From NCBI RefSeq assembly GCF_030408575.1, contig NZ_CP047047.1:1847991-1911990 (forward strand): DNA of 64,000 bases, read 5' to 3'. Below, in pieces: positions 25,079-34,521 of this stretch; position 1 is the first letter of the stretch, and each line of letters begins with the position of its first letter. The translations under genes and the position numbers were made by a program. The stretch comes from Corynebacterium auris. GTDB taxonomy: Bacteria > Actinomycetota > Actinomycetes > Mycobacteriales > Mycobacteriaceae. Below the pieces are notes generated by a model. It did not search any database. It saw only the letters and a list, made by a program, of their open reading frames with translations, and was not told the origin of the DNA.

Positions 25079-27040
25079 GTGAGTGAGCAGCCCCTGAGTA
25101 TCAGCACGTCCGACCTTCTGGCCGCGGCCGTCGAATCCCTCGGCGGCACCGAGCGCCCCGGCCAGGTGGCCATGGCCAACGCCGTCACCGAGGCGATGGA
25201 CCGGGAGCGCCACCTCGCGGTCCAGGCGGGCACGGGCACCGGCAAATCGCTCGCCTACCTCGTCCCCGCCATCCGCCACGCCCAGGCCACCGGCTCCCCC
25301 GTGGTCGTCTCCACCGCCACCATCGCGCTGCAGCGCCAGCTCGTTGAGCGAGACCTGCCGCGGCTTGCCGACGCCCTCGAGCCGCTCCTCCAGCGCCGCC
25401 CGACCTTCGCCATCCAGAAGGGCCGCAACAACTACGTCTGCCTGCACAAGATCTCCGCTCCCGAGGACACCCCGGAGGCGCTCATCGAAGAGGACGACAT
25501 CTCCTGGCTCGGCCGCCACGTCAAAAGGGTCAACGAGTGGGCCCAGGAAACCGACACCGGCGACCGCGACGACCTCGACCCGGGTGTGCCCGACCTGGCC
25601 TGGCGCCAAGTCTCCGTCACCTCCGCCGAATGCCTCGGGGCGGCGCGCTGCCCGCACGGCGAGGAGTGTTTCGCCGAGCTCGCCCGGGAGCGCACCCGCA
25701 ACGTGGACATCGTGGTCACCAACCACGCGCTGCTGGCCATCGACGCCCTTTCCGATACCGATATCCTGCCCGCCCACTCCGTCACCGTCATCGACGAGGC
25801 GCACGAGCTCGACGGGCGCATCACCTCGGTGGCCACCAGCGAGATCTCGGCGCGGGCGTTGACTTTGGCGTCGAGACGCGCCGCCAAGCTCGGGGCGAAG
25901 AAGGGCGAGTTGGAAAGCGTGATCGACGACTTCACGGCCGCCATTGACCTGGAGAACCCGGGGAGGTGGGAGAACATCTCGGACCCCGCGCGCACTGGCT
26001 TCGTCGCCGTGCGCGACGCGCTGTGGCGCACCCGCGAGGCCATCGCGCGCGGTCCCGAGGGCGAGGCCAACGACCACCCGGAGGCCTTCGCCGAGCGCGA
26101 AAACCTGAAGAACCACCTGGAGGACCTGCACGACTCCATCGTCCGCATCCTCGAGGTTTTCGACGAGGTGGACCCCGCCAAGCACACCGACGTCGTGTGG
26201 CTGACGCGCTCTGCCAACCACGGCGACTCGGTCGCCGTGGCGCCGCTATCGGTCGCCGCGCTGCTGCGCGAGCGCCTCTTCGCCGAGCACACCGTCGTGC
26301 TCACCTCCGCCACGCTGAGCATCGGCGGCAACTTCGACGCCATGGCCGCCGCGTGGGGGCTACCGCGCGGTACCTGGGACGCCCTCGACGCCGGCAGCCC
26401 CTTTGATCCGCGCCGCTCCGGGATCCTCTACACCGCGCGCCACCTGCCCGCCCCGGGCCGCGACGGGTTGGCCCCGCAGACCCTCGACGAGATCGCGGAG
26501 CTCATCACCGCCGCGGGCGGACGCACCCTTGGGCTGTTCTCCTCGCGCCGCGCCGCCGAGGAGGCGGCCGAGGCGATGAAAAAGCGCCTTCCGTTTACCA
26601 TCCTCGTCCAGGGCGAGGATTCCACCGGCGCGCTCGTGGAAAAGTTCGCCGCCAGCGAAAACGTCTGCCTCTTTGGCACCCTCACCCTGTGGCAGGGCGT
26701 GGACGTTCCGGGGCCGTCTTTGTCGCTGGTGCTCATCGACAGGATCCCCTTCCCCCGCCCCGACGACCCGCTGCTGCAGGCGCGCGCCGCGGCCGCGGAC
26801 GCCGCCGGGCGCAACGGCTTCATGGAGGTCTCCGCCACCCACGCGGCGCTGCTCATGGCGCAGGGTGCGGGCCGCCTGCTGCGCTCCGTCGGCGACAGGG
26901 GCGTCGTCGCCGTGCTCGACAACCGCCTGGTGACCAAGCGCTACGGCTCCTTCCTGCGCCGCTCCCTCCCCGACTTCTGGCAGACGACCGACCCGGAGGT
27001 CATCCGCGGGGCGCTGAGGCGCCTCGTGGCCGGACGCTAG
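25079..27040 (+). CDS. dinG: DinG/XPD-like ATP-dependent DNA helicase
   Basis: A 653-residue superfamily 2 helicase: Walker A QAGTGTGKSLAYL, DEAH box VIDEAHELDG, four cysteines (YVCL, AECLG, ARCPHG, EECFAE; ~119-201) that would hold a 4Fe-4S cluster, and C-terminal motif VI MAQGAGRLLRSVGDRG. It unwinds DNA, R-loops or G4 structures in repair. The start is GTG 25079 with TACACT 8 bases upstream. It follows pncB by 19 bases (Rv1329c-Rv1330c order) and its 3' end overlaps the convergent pth2-type gene by 41 bases. Confidence 0.92.
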   Translation: MSEQPLSISTSDLLAAAVESLGGTERPGQVAMANAVTEAMDRERHLAVQAGTGTGKSLAYLVPAIRHAQATGSPVVVSTATIALQRQLVERDLPRLADALEPLLQRRPTFAIQKGRNNYVCLHKISAPEDTPEALIEEDDISWLGRHVKRVNEWAQETDTGDRDDLDPGVPDLAWRQVSVTSAECLGAARCPHGEECFAELARERTRNVDIVVTNHALLAIDALSDTDILPAHSVTVIDEAHELDGRITSVATSEISARALTLASRRAAKLGAKKGELESVIDDFTAAIDLENPGRWENISDPARTGFVAVRDALWRTREAIARGPEGEANDHPEAFAERENLKNHLEDLHDSIVRILEVFDEVDPAKHTDVVWLTRSANHGDSVAVAPLSVAALLRERLFAEHTVVLTSATLSIGGNFDAMAAAWGLPRGTWDALDAGSPFDPRRSGILYTARHLPAPGRDGLAPQTLDEIAELITAAGGRTLGLFSSRRAAEEAAEAMKKRLPFTILVQGEDSTGALVEKFAASENVCLFGTLTLWQGVDVPGPSLSLVLIDRIPFPRPDDPLLQARAAAADAAGRNGFMEVSATHAALLMAQGAGRLLRSVGDRGVVAVLDNRLVTKRYGSFLRRSLPDFWQTTDPEVIRGALRRLVAGR

Positions 27041-27749
27041 CGGCCACCGCGGTAAGAGAGCCCGGGGCGACCTCGGTGAAGCCGGCGTCGCGCACCGCGA
27101 CCGCCCCCGCCTCGTCCAGGCGGCGCGCCAGCTCAGCGGCGGGCGCCTCCACCACGTTCACCGCGTACCCGCGCTGGCCCCACGCGCGCACACTATCCAC
27201 CGGCAGCGCCGCCGCGAGCAGCATGGAGGCGTGGCCCGCCTGCGCGGCCGCCTTGCCGGCGCTCATGCCCAGGTCCGAGTTGATGTAGAGGGTGGGCAGG
27301 GTGGCGTCGCGAAGCAGCGCCTCGGAAGGTTCGAGGTCGGTCCCCTTGACCTGCAGCTTCGATATTTCTTTGGGGACTTCCCCCACCGCCGAGGGGACGA
27401 AGGCGCGCACGCTGCCCACGGTCACCCCCGGCAGGGCCTGCACGTCGCGCCACGCCTTGTTGCGGGCGCGGCGCACGACCTTGCGGATGCGGTGCGTGTA
27501 CCAGCGCTCGAGCCCGTCGCGCCAGAAGCCCTCCTCACCCGCCCGAGGGTCAAGGCACAGCTTCACGACGCTCACCGCGGCGTCTGCCAACACCTGAGCG
27601 CGCGCCGGCGGGTCCTGCTTCGGCAGGTTGATGACCAGCTGCATCGCCTGCACGGTCCGCGGATCGGCGGGGTCCTCGCGGGGCCCGGGGCGCTTTTCTC
27701 CCAGTCGGGTGGCCAACAGGCTGTGGGCGGCGCTGAGAGCGTCCATCAA
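27000..27749 (-). CDS. Peptidyl-tRNA hydrolase, PTH2 family
   Basis: A 249-residue protein whose C-terminal half carries the PTH2 core: LYINSDLGMSAGKAAAQAGHASML, then a segment on position-specific charged residues. The N-terminal ~100 residues, rich in Arg and Lys, are an actinobacterial extension. PTH2 enzymes recycle peptidyl-tRNA. It overlaps the serB stop region (27746-27749) by 4 bases and so follows serB in an operon. Archaea and eukaryotes mainly use PTH2, and actinobacteria often carry it besides the usual Pth. Confidence 0.8.
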   Translation of the reverse strand: MMDALSAAHSLLATRLGEKRPGPREDPADPRTVQAMQLVINLPKQDPPARAQVLADAAVSVVKLCLDPRAGEEGFWRDGLERWYTHRIRKVVRRARNKAWRDVQALPGVTVGSVRAFVPSAVGEVPKEISKLQVKGTDLEPSEALLRDATLPTLYINSDLGMSAGKAAAQAGHASMLLAAALPVDSVRAWGQRGYAVNVVEAPAAELARRLDEAGAVAVRDAGFTEVAPGSLTAVAASVRPRGASAPRG

Positions 27750-28999
27750 CGCAGCGCCACCCTCCCGCCGTGGCCGGCGGCCTCGGCGGCGGAGTCGATC
27801 TCCTCGCGCGGAATGCCCAGCATGTAGAGCACCGAGTCGAGGAAGGGGTGGTTGACCGAGGCGTCCGCCACCTCCTTCAGAGCGGGTTTGGCGTTGAAGG
27901 CGATACCGAGCCCGGCGACAGAGAGCATGTCGATGTCGTTGGCGCCGTCGCCGACGGCCACCGTCTGCGCCATGGACAGGCCGGAATCGGCCGCGAACTC
28001 CGCGAGCAGGCGGGCCTTCGCCTGCCTATCGACGACCTCCCCGACCACCCGGCCGGTGAGCTTCCCGTCCACGATTTCCAGCGTGTTGGCCCGCACGTAG
28101 TCGAGCTCCAGGTCGGCGGCCAGGCCCTCGAGGACCTGGATGAACCCGCCCGAGACCACGGCCGTGCGGTAGCCCAGCGAGTTCAGGGTGCGGATAGTGG
28201 TGCGCGCGCCGGGGGTGAGCGTGATGTCGGCGGCCACCGCGTCGATCACCGCGGCGTCGAGGCCCGCCAGCGTGGCCACCCGCTCCCGCAGGGACTGCTC
28301 GAAGTCCAGCTCGCCGCGCATGGCGCGCTCGGTCACCTCCGCGACCTCCGCTTCCCTGCCGGCGTGCGCGGCGAGCATCTCAATGACCTCGCCGGTAATC
28401 AGCGTGGAGTCGCAGTCGAAGCACACGAGGCGCTTGGCTCTGCGGTGCAGCCCGGCGTGCTCAATGGCGAGGTCGATTCCTTCTTCGGCGGACAGTTCGG
28501 CGAGCGTCTGGCGGATCGGCTTGCCGTCGCCCGGGCGGTAGTCCGCCAGGGTGACGCGAAACTCCAGGCCCGTGACGGGGTAATCCGATATCCCCCGGAT
28601 CCGGTCGATGTTCGCCCCGTAGGCGGCGAGGGCCTCGCCCACGCGGGAGACCTGGCCGGCCGTCACGGGGTTGCCGAGTGCGACGAGCACGTGCGTGGAG
28701 CGGGGCCGGGAAACCGAGCGGACCTCCGCGCCCGTCTCGATGGTCACCCTTTGGCCGTACTCCCACAGTGCCGCGCGCAGCTCACGCTCGACGTCGGTGA
28801 GCGAGAGCGGGTCCATGCCCACGAAGGCGGCCAGCATGAGGCGGCCGCGGAAATCGACCTGGGAGACGTCGAGAAGCTGGACCCCGTGCTGCGCCAGGAC
28901 CGCGAAGAACGCCGCCGACACACCTGGGCGGTCCGGGCCTGTGGTGGACACGACGGCGTGTTTCAGCCCCTCCTGCAGTTCGACTTCGAAGGCGGTCAT
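27746..28999 (-). CDS. serB: Phosphoserine phosphatase with N-terminal ACT domains
   Basis: A 417-residue enzyme that catalyses the last step of serine synthesis. Two ACT-type domains (about 1-180; VSTTGPDRPGVSAAFFAVL) precede the HAD domain with the catalytic CFDCDSTLI, the Ser motif VVSGGF and the VAVGDGANDIDML metal motif. The length matches mycobacterial SerB2. TAGCAT lies exactly 8 bases before the ATG (leaderless). The IS element begins only 43 bases upstream of the start, close to the expected -35 region. Confidence 0.95.
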   Translation of the reverse strand: MTAFEVELQEGLKHAVVSTTGPDRPGVSAAFFAVLAQHGVQLLDVSQVDFRGRLMLAAFVGMDPLSLTDVERELRAALWEYGQRVTIETGAEVRSVSRPRSTHVLVALGNPVTAGQVSRVGEALAAYGANIDRIRGISDYPVTGLEFRVTLADYRPGDGKPIRQTLAELSAEEGIDLAIEHAGLHRRAKRLVCFDCDSTLITGEVIEMLAAHAGREAEVAEVTERAMRGELDFEQSLRERVATLAGLDAAVIDAVAADITLTPGARTTIRTLNSLGYRTAVVSGGFIQVLEGLAADLELDYVRANTLEIVDGKLTGRVVGEVVDRQAKARLLAEFAADSGLSMAQTVAVGDGANDIDMLSVAGLGIAFNAKPALKEVADASVNHPFLDSVLYMLGIPREEIDSAAEAAGHGGRVALR

Positions 29000-29051
29000 G
29001 GTTGGGAATGCTACCCCACACGCGCGACACCCCCCACCGCAGTGAACTGCT

Positions 29052-29096
29052 CCCCATTAGTTGGACTGAGAAATCAGTTGCTAACAACTAGTGGGG
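29052..29096 (+). promoter_or_regulatory. Hairpin at the left IS end that covers the orfA ribosome site
   Basis: CCCCATTAGTTG (29052-29063) pairs with CAACTAGTGGGG (29085-29096) with one mismatch. GGGGAG, the ribosome site for the TTG start of orfA at 29107, is partly inside the 3' arm. Such hairpins guard against translation of read-through transcripts. Confidence 0.55.
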
Positions 29097-29106
29097 AGCA
29101 TGTTCT

Positions 29107-29589
29107 TTGAGAGCACGTAGTTCGCTGAGTGAAGTTCAGCGTGAGCAGTTAGTCGACCTTTTCGAGCAGGGAATGGGTTCCAGAGCCGCTGCTCGTGTTG
29201 TCGGTGTCTCGAGGGATGCAGCGCGCTGCCTCTATCGCCGTTTCCAACTGCGTGGCAGGCTATGTCTCGTGGAGAAACCGAACAAGCAGCGCTACTCCTT
29301 CGAGACGAAGAAGGAGGTTGTGGAACGTCATCTTGCCGGTGAGTCGAAGATGGATCTTGCCCGAGAGTTCAATCTTTCATCCGACCAACTCGTCAAGGAC
29401 TGGGTGATGAAGTGGCGCAAAGGCGGCGACGAGGCTCTGCGCCCGAAGCCGAAGGGCAGGCCGAAAGGTTCAGGCAAACCGAAGGTGCTTTCTGAGGAAG
29501 AAAAGCTTCGCCGCCAGGTTGAACGGCTGGAAGCGGAAAACGCCTACTTAAAAAAATTGCGGGACTTGAGGAACCAGGGACACGCCTAA
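29107..29589 (+). CDS. IS3-family transposase OrfA
   Basis: A 160-residue helix-turn-helix protein: LSEVQREQLVDLFEQGMGSRAAARVVGVSRDAARCLYRRF, a second helix-turn-helix (ERHLAGESKMDLAREFNLSS), and a C-terminal leucine zipper (LRRQVERLEAENAYLKKL). The start is TTG 29107 with GGGGAG upstream. Seven A residues at 29550-29556 inside the end of the frame are a classic -1 slippery site leading into OrfB. Confidence 0.9.
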   Translation: MRARSSLSEVQREQLVDLFEQGMGSRAAARVVGVSRDAARCLYRRFQLRGRLCLVEKPNKQRYSFETKKEVVERHLAGESKMDLAREFNLSSDQLVKDWVMKWRKGGDEALRPKPKGRPKGSGKPKVLSEEEKLRRQVERLEAENAYLKKLRDLRNQGHA

Positions 29590-29627
29590 AAGCCCAGGCG
29601 ATCGTCATCCTCAAGTCACACCACCGC

Positions 29628-30449
29628 TTGGAGTACCTCCTGGATGCGGCCGGCATGGCACGCTCGACATTCTTCTACCACCAGAAACGACTCACCGCAC
29701 CGGATAAACATGCCGAGCTCAAACAGGCGATCCGGGACAGTTTTAAGCGCAACAAACACCGCTACGGCTACCGGCGGGTACTGCTCGACCTTCGGAACCA
29801 GGGCTGGATAGTCAACCACAAACTTGTCTTAAAGCTCATGCGCGAGATGGGCTTGAAAGCCAAGATCCGCCAGCGCAGGCCCTACATCTCCTACACAGGC
29901 ACCACCAGTCACATCGCCGAGAACACACTCGAGCGCAACTTCACCCCGGATAAACCCAACTCTGTTTTCGTCAGCGACGTCACCGAGTTCAAGGTCGCCG
30001 GCCGCAAGGTGTATCTCTCACCGGTGATGGACCTGTTCGACCGCGTAATCGTCGCCCACACAGTGGCCACATCGCCAACCACAGCCTTGACCTCGGCCTC
30101 GTTGGCGCAGGCGATCGAAGCGTGTGCTCCAGAGCCGGGCTGGATGATCCACACCGATCAAGGATTCCAATACCAGCACTCATCCTGGCGCACCCTGATT
30201 AGCCAGCACCATGGAGTCCAGTCAATGTCACGCAAAGGCAATTGCTACGACAACGCAGTCATGGAGAACTTCTTCGGCCACCTGAAAACCGAAATGTTCC
30301 ACGGAGAAGTCTTCGACAACATTGAGCAATTCACCGCCGCGGTCGACGAGTACATCCAGTGGTACAACACGCAACGCCTCCAACAACGACTCAAGGGCCT
30401 GACCCCGATGCAATACCGGGATCAGACCCTTGAAACCCTAACCGCCTAG
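29628..30449 (+). CDS. IS3-family transposase OrfB (rve integrase core)
   Basis: A 273-residue catalytic part. HRYGYRRVLLDLRNQ is the HTH_21 region; DDE residues are in VFVSDVTEF, HTDQGFQYQ and NAVMENFFGHLK. The final WYNTQRLQQRLKGLTPMQYR is the usual end of IS150-group transposases. The frame is open from about 29557, so the functional protein is probably the OrfAB fusion made by -1 frameshift at the A run; independent start is TTG 29628. Confidence 0.92.
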   Translation: MEYLLDAAGMARSTFFYHQKRLTAPDKHAELKQAIRDSFKRNKHRYGYRRVLLDLRNQGWIVNHKLVLKLMREMGLKAKIRQRRPYISYTGTTSHIAENTLERNFTPDKPNSVFVSDVTEFKVAGRKVYLSPVMDLFDRVIVAHTVATSPTTALTSASLAQAIEACAPEPGWMIHTDQGFQYQHSSWRTLISQHHGVQSMSRKGNCYDNAVMENFFGHLKTEMFHGEVFDNIEQFTAAVDEYIQWYNTQRLQQRLKGLTPMQYRDQTLETLTA

Positions 30450-30526
30450 AATTAAACCAGTCCAACTTTCGGGGGCCAGTTCACAGCGGTGGGGGGTGTC
30501 GCGTTTGTCAGGAAGGCCGGGAGGTA

Positions 30527-32317
30527 CTAGCCGCGCAGGTCCTGCGCGTTGCCCTCCGCCTCCGCGCGGTTGCCGGCGGAGTCGAACTCGTGGGACTCAC
30601 CCTTCCAGGTGGCCGGCGTGTCCGTGCTGTGGCCGCTGTGCGCCTCGCGGCGCAGACGCTCCACCATGTGCGGGTAGTGCAGCTCGAACGCCGGGCGCTC
30701 GGAGCGGATCCGCGGCAGCGAGGTGAAGTTGTGGCGCGGCGGCGGGCAGGAGGTGGCCCACTCCAGGGAGTTGCCGTAGCCCCACGGATCGTCGACGGTG
30801 ACGATCTCGCCGTAGCGCCAGGACTTGAACACGTTCCAGATGAACGGCAGCATGCCCACGGCCAGGATGAAGGAGCCGACGGTGGAGACCTGGTTCAGCA
30901 GGGTGAAGCCGTCGCTATCGAGGTAGTCGGCGTAGCGGCGCGGCATGCCCATGTTGCCCAGCCAGTGTTGGACCAGGAAGGTGACGTTGAAGCCGATGAA
31001 GGTGAACCAGAAGTGGATCTTGCCCAGCCGCTCATCGAGCATGCGGCCCGTCATCTTCGGGAACCAGAAGTACACGCCGGCGATTGCGGAGAACACCACG
31101 GTGCCGAAGAGGGTGTAGTGGAAGTGCGCCACCACGAAGTAGGAATCGTGCAGGTGGAAGTCCAGCGGCGGGGCGGCCAGCATGATGCCGGTCAGACCGC
31201 CGAAGAGGAAGGTGAACAGGAAGCCCATCACCCACAGCATCGGCGTCTCGAAGGTGAGGTGGCCGTTCCACATCGTGCCCACCCAGTTGAAGAACTTCAC
31301 GCCGGTGGGCACGGAGATGAGGAAGGTCATGAAGGAGAAGAACGGCAGCAGCACAGCGCCGGTGGCGAACATGTGGTGCGCCCACACCGCCATGGACAGC
31401 CCGGCGATCGCCAGGGTGGCGAAGACGAGGCCGATGTAGCCGAAGATCGGCTTCCGGGAGAACACCGGGATGATCTCGGAGATCATGCCGAAGAACGGCA
31501 GGGCCAGAACGTAGACCTCGGGGTGGCCGAAGAACCAGAACAGGTGCTGCCAGAGGATCGCGCCGCCGTTGGCGGTGTCGTAGATGTGGGCGCCGAGCAG
31601 GCGGTCGTAGAGAACACCGAGGGCCGCGGCAAGCAGCAGCGGGAAGATCATCAGCGCGATGATCGAGGTGACGAAGATGGTCCAGGTGAACACCGGCATG
31701 CGGAACATGGTCATGCCCGGGGCGCGCAGCGTGAGCACGGTCGTGAGCATGTTGATGGCGGAGGCCACGGTACCGATACCGGTCGCACCGACACCGACGA
31801 TCCACAGGTTCGCCGAAACGGACGGGGTGTGGGTGGCGTCCGCCAGCGGCATGTACATAGTCCAGCCGAAGTCCGCCGCGCCGCCCGGGGTGAGGAAGCC
31901 GGAGAGCATCGCGAGGACACCGACCTGGGTGATCCAGAAGCCGAAGGCGTTCAGGCGCGGGAAGGACACATCCGGCGCGCCGACCTGCAGCGGCAGGATG
32001 AAGTTGGCGTAGCCCCACACCACCGGCGTACCGAAGGCCAGCAGCATGACGGTGCCGTGCATGGTGAACAGCTGATTGAACTGCTCGTTGGACAGGAACT
32101 GCAGACCCGGGCTGAACAGCTCGGCGCGGATCAGCAGCGCCATCAGGCCACCGACGAAGAACCAGACGAAGGACATGATGATGTAGTAAATGCCCAGCGT
32201 CTTGTGGTCAGTCGTGGTCAGCAGATTGTAAAGTTTGGAGCCTTTGCGGGCGTTGCCCGTCGGCTCCGGACGTGTCGGCGGGACGTAATTGTCCAGCCTA
32301 GGCGCCACTGCGGTCAT
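30527..32317 (-). CDS. ctaD: Cytochrome c oxidase subunit I (aa3 type)
   Basis: A 596-residue, 12-helix protein. Heme a and a3/CuB ligands are in [30 protein letters not shown] and AHFHYTLFG, and HPEVY contains the cross-linked Tyr. It belongs to the cytochrome bcc-aa3 supercomplex. I chose ATG 32317, which has AGGAGGA before it, over a start 33 codons upstream. The neighbouring IS removes or splits the downstream terminator. ctaD-nrdF is the C. glutamicum order. Confidence 0.96.
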   Translation of the reverse strand: MTAVAPRLDNYVPPTRPEPTGNARKGSKLYNLLTTTDHKTLGIYYIIMSFVWFFVGGLMALLIRAELFSPGLQFLSNEQFNQLFTMHGTVMLLAFGTPVVWGYANFILPLQVGAPDVSFPRLNAFGFWITQVGVLAMLSGFLTPGGAADFGWTMYMPLADATHTPSVSANLWIVGVGATGIGTVASAINMLTTVLTLRAPGMTMFRMPVFTWTIFVTSIIALMIFPLLLAAALGVLYDRLLGAHIYDTANGGAILWQHLFWFFGHPEVYVLALPFFGMISEIIPVFSRKPIFGYIGLVFATLAIAGLSMAVWAHHMFATGAVLLPFFSFMTFLISVPTGVKFFNWVGTMWNGHLTFETPMLWVMGFLFTFLFGGLTGIMLAAPPLDFHLHDSYFVVAHFHYTLFGTVVFSAIAGVYFWFPKMTGRMLDERLGKIHFWFTFIGFNVTFLVQHWLGNMGMPRRYADYLDSDGFTLLNQVSTVGSFILAVGMLPFIWNVFKSWRYGEIVTVDDPWGYGNSLEWATSCPPPRHNFTSLPRIRSERPAFELHYPHMVERLRREAHSGHSTDTPATWKGESHEFDSAGNRAEAEGNAQDLRG

Positions 32318-32590
32318 GTCTTCCTCCTGACTAACGGCACGGTAACCACCGTCGCTCCGCAGCGGCGAGGGCGCACGTGCCACAACTGATACCGGATCAT
32401 CATATGCGATCGGCACATTGATTTGCCAGCCTTTCCAGGCGGGCTCCAGAACTGAGTGTAAACCCCGGGGGCAACAAGCGGGGGGCCACCCGCCCGACCC
32501 GCACCGACACCCCTCATCGCCCGCTGTCGCCGCGTGCGGGCCTGGAACGCGGATTACCCCGTTCGTGGGAGCCGGGACGGCCCGAGCTGG
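32318..32590. other. Intergenic region upstream of ctaD
   Basis: This 273-base gap should hold the ctaD promoter and the end of the nrdF transcript. Several GC-rich short repeats are present, but I see no gene, tRNA or confident promoter element. Confidence 0.4.
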
Positions 32591-33761
<1,171 letters not shown>

Positions 33762-34514
33762 ATGACCGTCTCGCGCGTTTCCCGGGGAGGCGTTACTCCC
33801 CTGCTCACTACTGTTCTGGACCAGCTAGGCCAGGAGATCGTCTCCGGCCTCATCGCCGAGGACGAGACGTTTACCCTGCAGGACCTGTCTAACCGGTTCA
33901 ACATCTCGCGCACGGTCGCGCGCGAGGTCATGCGCGCGCTCGAGCAGCTCGGCCTGGTCACTTCCTCGCGCCGCGTGGGTATCCGGGTGCTGCCGGAAAG
34001 CGAGTGGGCTGTGTTCGACCAGGCGGTGATCAAATGGCGCTGGTCGGCGAGCAACCAGCGTTCGCGCCAGCTCTATGAGCTCAACCAGCTGCGCTACGCG
34101 GTGGAGCCGCTCGCGGCGGGCATCGCCACCCGCAACGCCACGGTCGAGCAGGCCCGGGAGCTCACGGATTTGGCCATGAAAATGGAGGACCTGGCCGCGC
34201 GCTCCGACGCGGACTCCGACCTCGTGCGCGCGGCGTATCTGGAGCTGGACAAGCGCTACCACACCCTCGTGCTGGAGGCCTCGGGCAACCGCATGTTCGC
34301 CGCGCTGGCCTGCTCGGTGTTGGTTCAGCTGGAGGCACGCACGATCTACGGCGATCTGCCGGTGATCCCCTCCGCAACCTCGCGCCAGGCGCACACCGAG
34401 GTTGCCCACGCGATCGCCGCCGGAGACCGCGAGGCCGCCGAGAACGCCTCGCGCCGGATCATGCACGAGTTCTGGGACACCATTTTCGGGGGCAAGCCCG
34501 CGGGGCGTCGCTAA
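33762..34514 (+). CDS. gntR1: GntR/FadR-family regulator, probable GntR1
   Basis: A 250-residue regulator: winged helix LQDLSNRFNISRTVAREVMRALEQLGLVTSSRRVGIRV (residues ~38-75) and a C-terminal FCD ligand domain with ligands in ELDKRYHTLVLEASGN and HTEVAHAIAAGD. C. glutamicum GntR1 (cg2783) lies between nrdF and nrdE and controls gluconate catabolism and pentose phosphate genes in response to gluconate. The same place here is the reason for the name. GAGGTG lies before the ATG. Ferritin, which is beside it in C. glutamicum, is missing. Confidence 0.8.
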   Translation: MTVSRVSRGGVTPLLTTVLDQLGQEIVSGLIAEDETFTLQDLSNRFNISRTVAREVMRALEQLGLVTSSRRVGIRVLPESEWAVFDQAVIKWRWSASNQRSRQLYELNQLRYAVEPLAAGIATRNATVEQARELTDLAMKMEDLAARSDADSDLVRAAYLELDKRYHTLVLEASGNRMFAALACSVLVQLEARTIYGDLPVIPSATSRQAHTEVAHAIAAGDREAAENASRRIMHEFWDTIFGGKPAGRR

Positions 34515-34521
34515 GCATGCC

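Larger units (their letters stand above)
29043..30483 (+). mobile_element. Complete IS3-family insertion sequence (IS150 group)
   Basis: The element is 1441 bp. Its ends are imperfect inverted repeats starting TGAACTG and sharing AGTTGGACTG (29043-29068 and 30458-30483). The sequence CAG flanks it on both sides (29040-29042 and 30484-30486) as a 3-bp target duplication. It holds orfA and orfB in the usual order with a slippery A run between them. Both frames look intact, so the element is probably active or recent. It lies in the loop of a 17-bp palindrome. Confidence 0.93.
29023..30503. repeat. Perfect 17-bp palindrome arms split by the IS
   Basis: The 17-base arm 29023-29039 and its exact reverse complement 30487-30503 would have formed a hairpin with a 3-base CAG loop before insertion. 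The hairpin lay between the ctaD stop and the serB promoter, where a terminator is expected. CAG became the target duplication. Confidence 0.9.

Noticed and set aside
24851..26221. Minus-strand ORF of 456 codons opposite dinG
   Set aside because: Composition of a shadow frame, and dinG shows Walker, FeS and DEAH motifs.
29040..30486. Longer target duplication or composite transposon
   Set aside because: The only direct repeat at the borders is the 3-bp CAG, and no second copy of this IS is in the window.
30590..32389. Plus-strand ORF of about 600 codons opposite ctaD
   Set aside because: His/Glu/Gly-rich mirror of a membrane protein gene; ctaD has all heme ligands.
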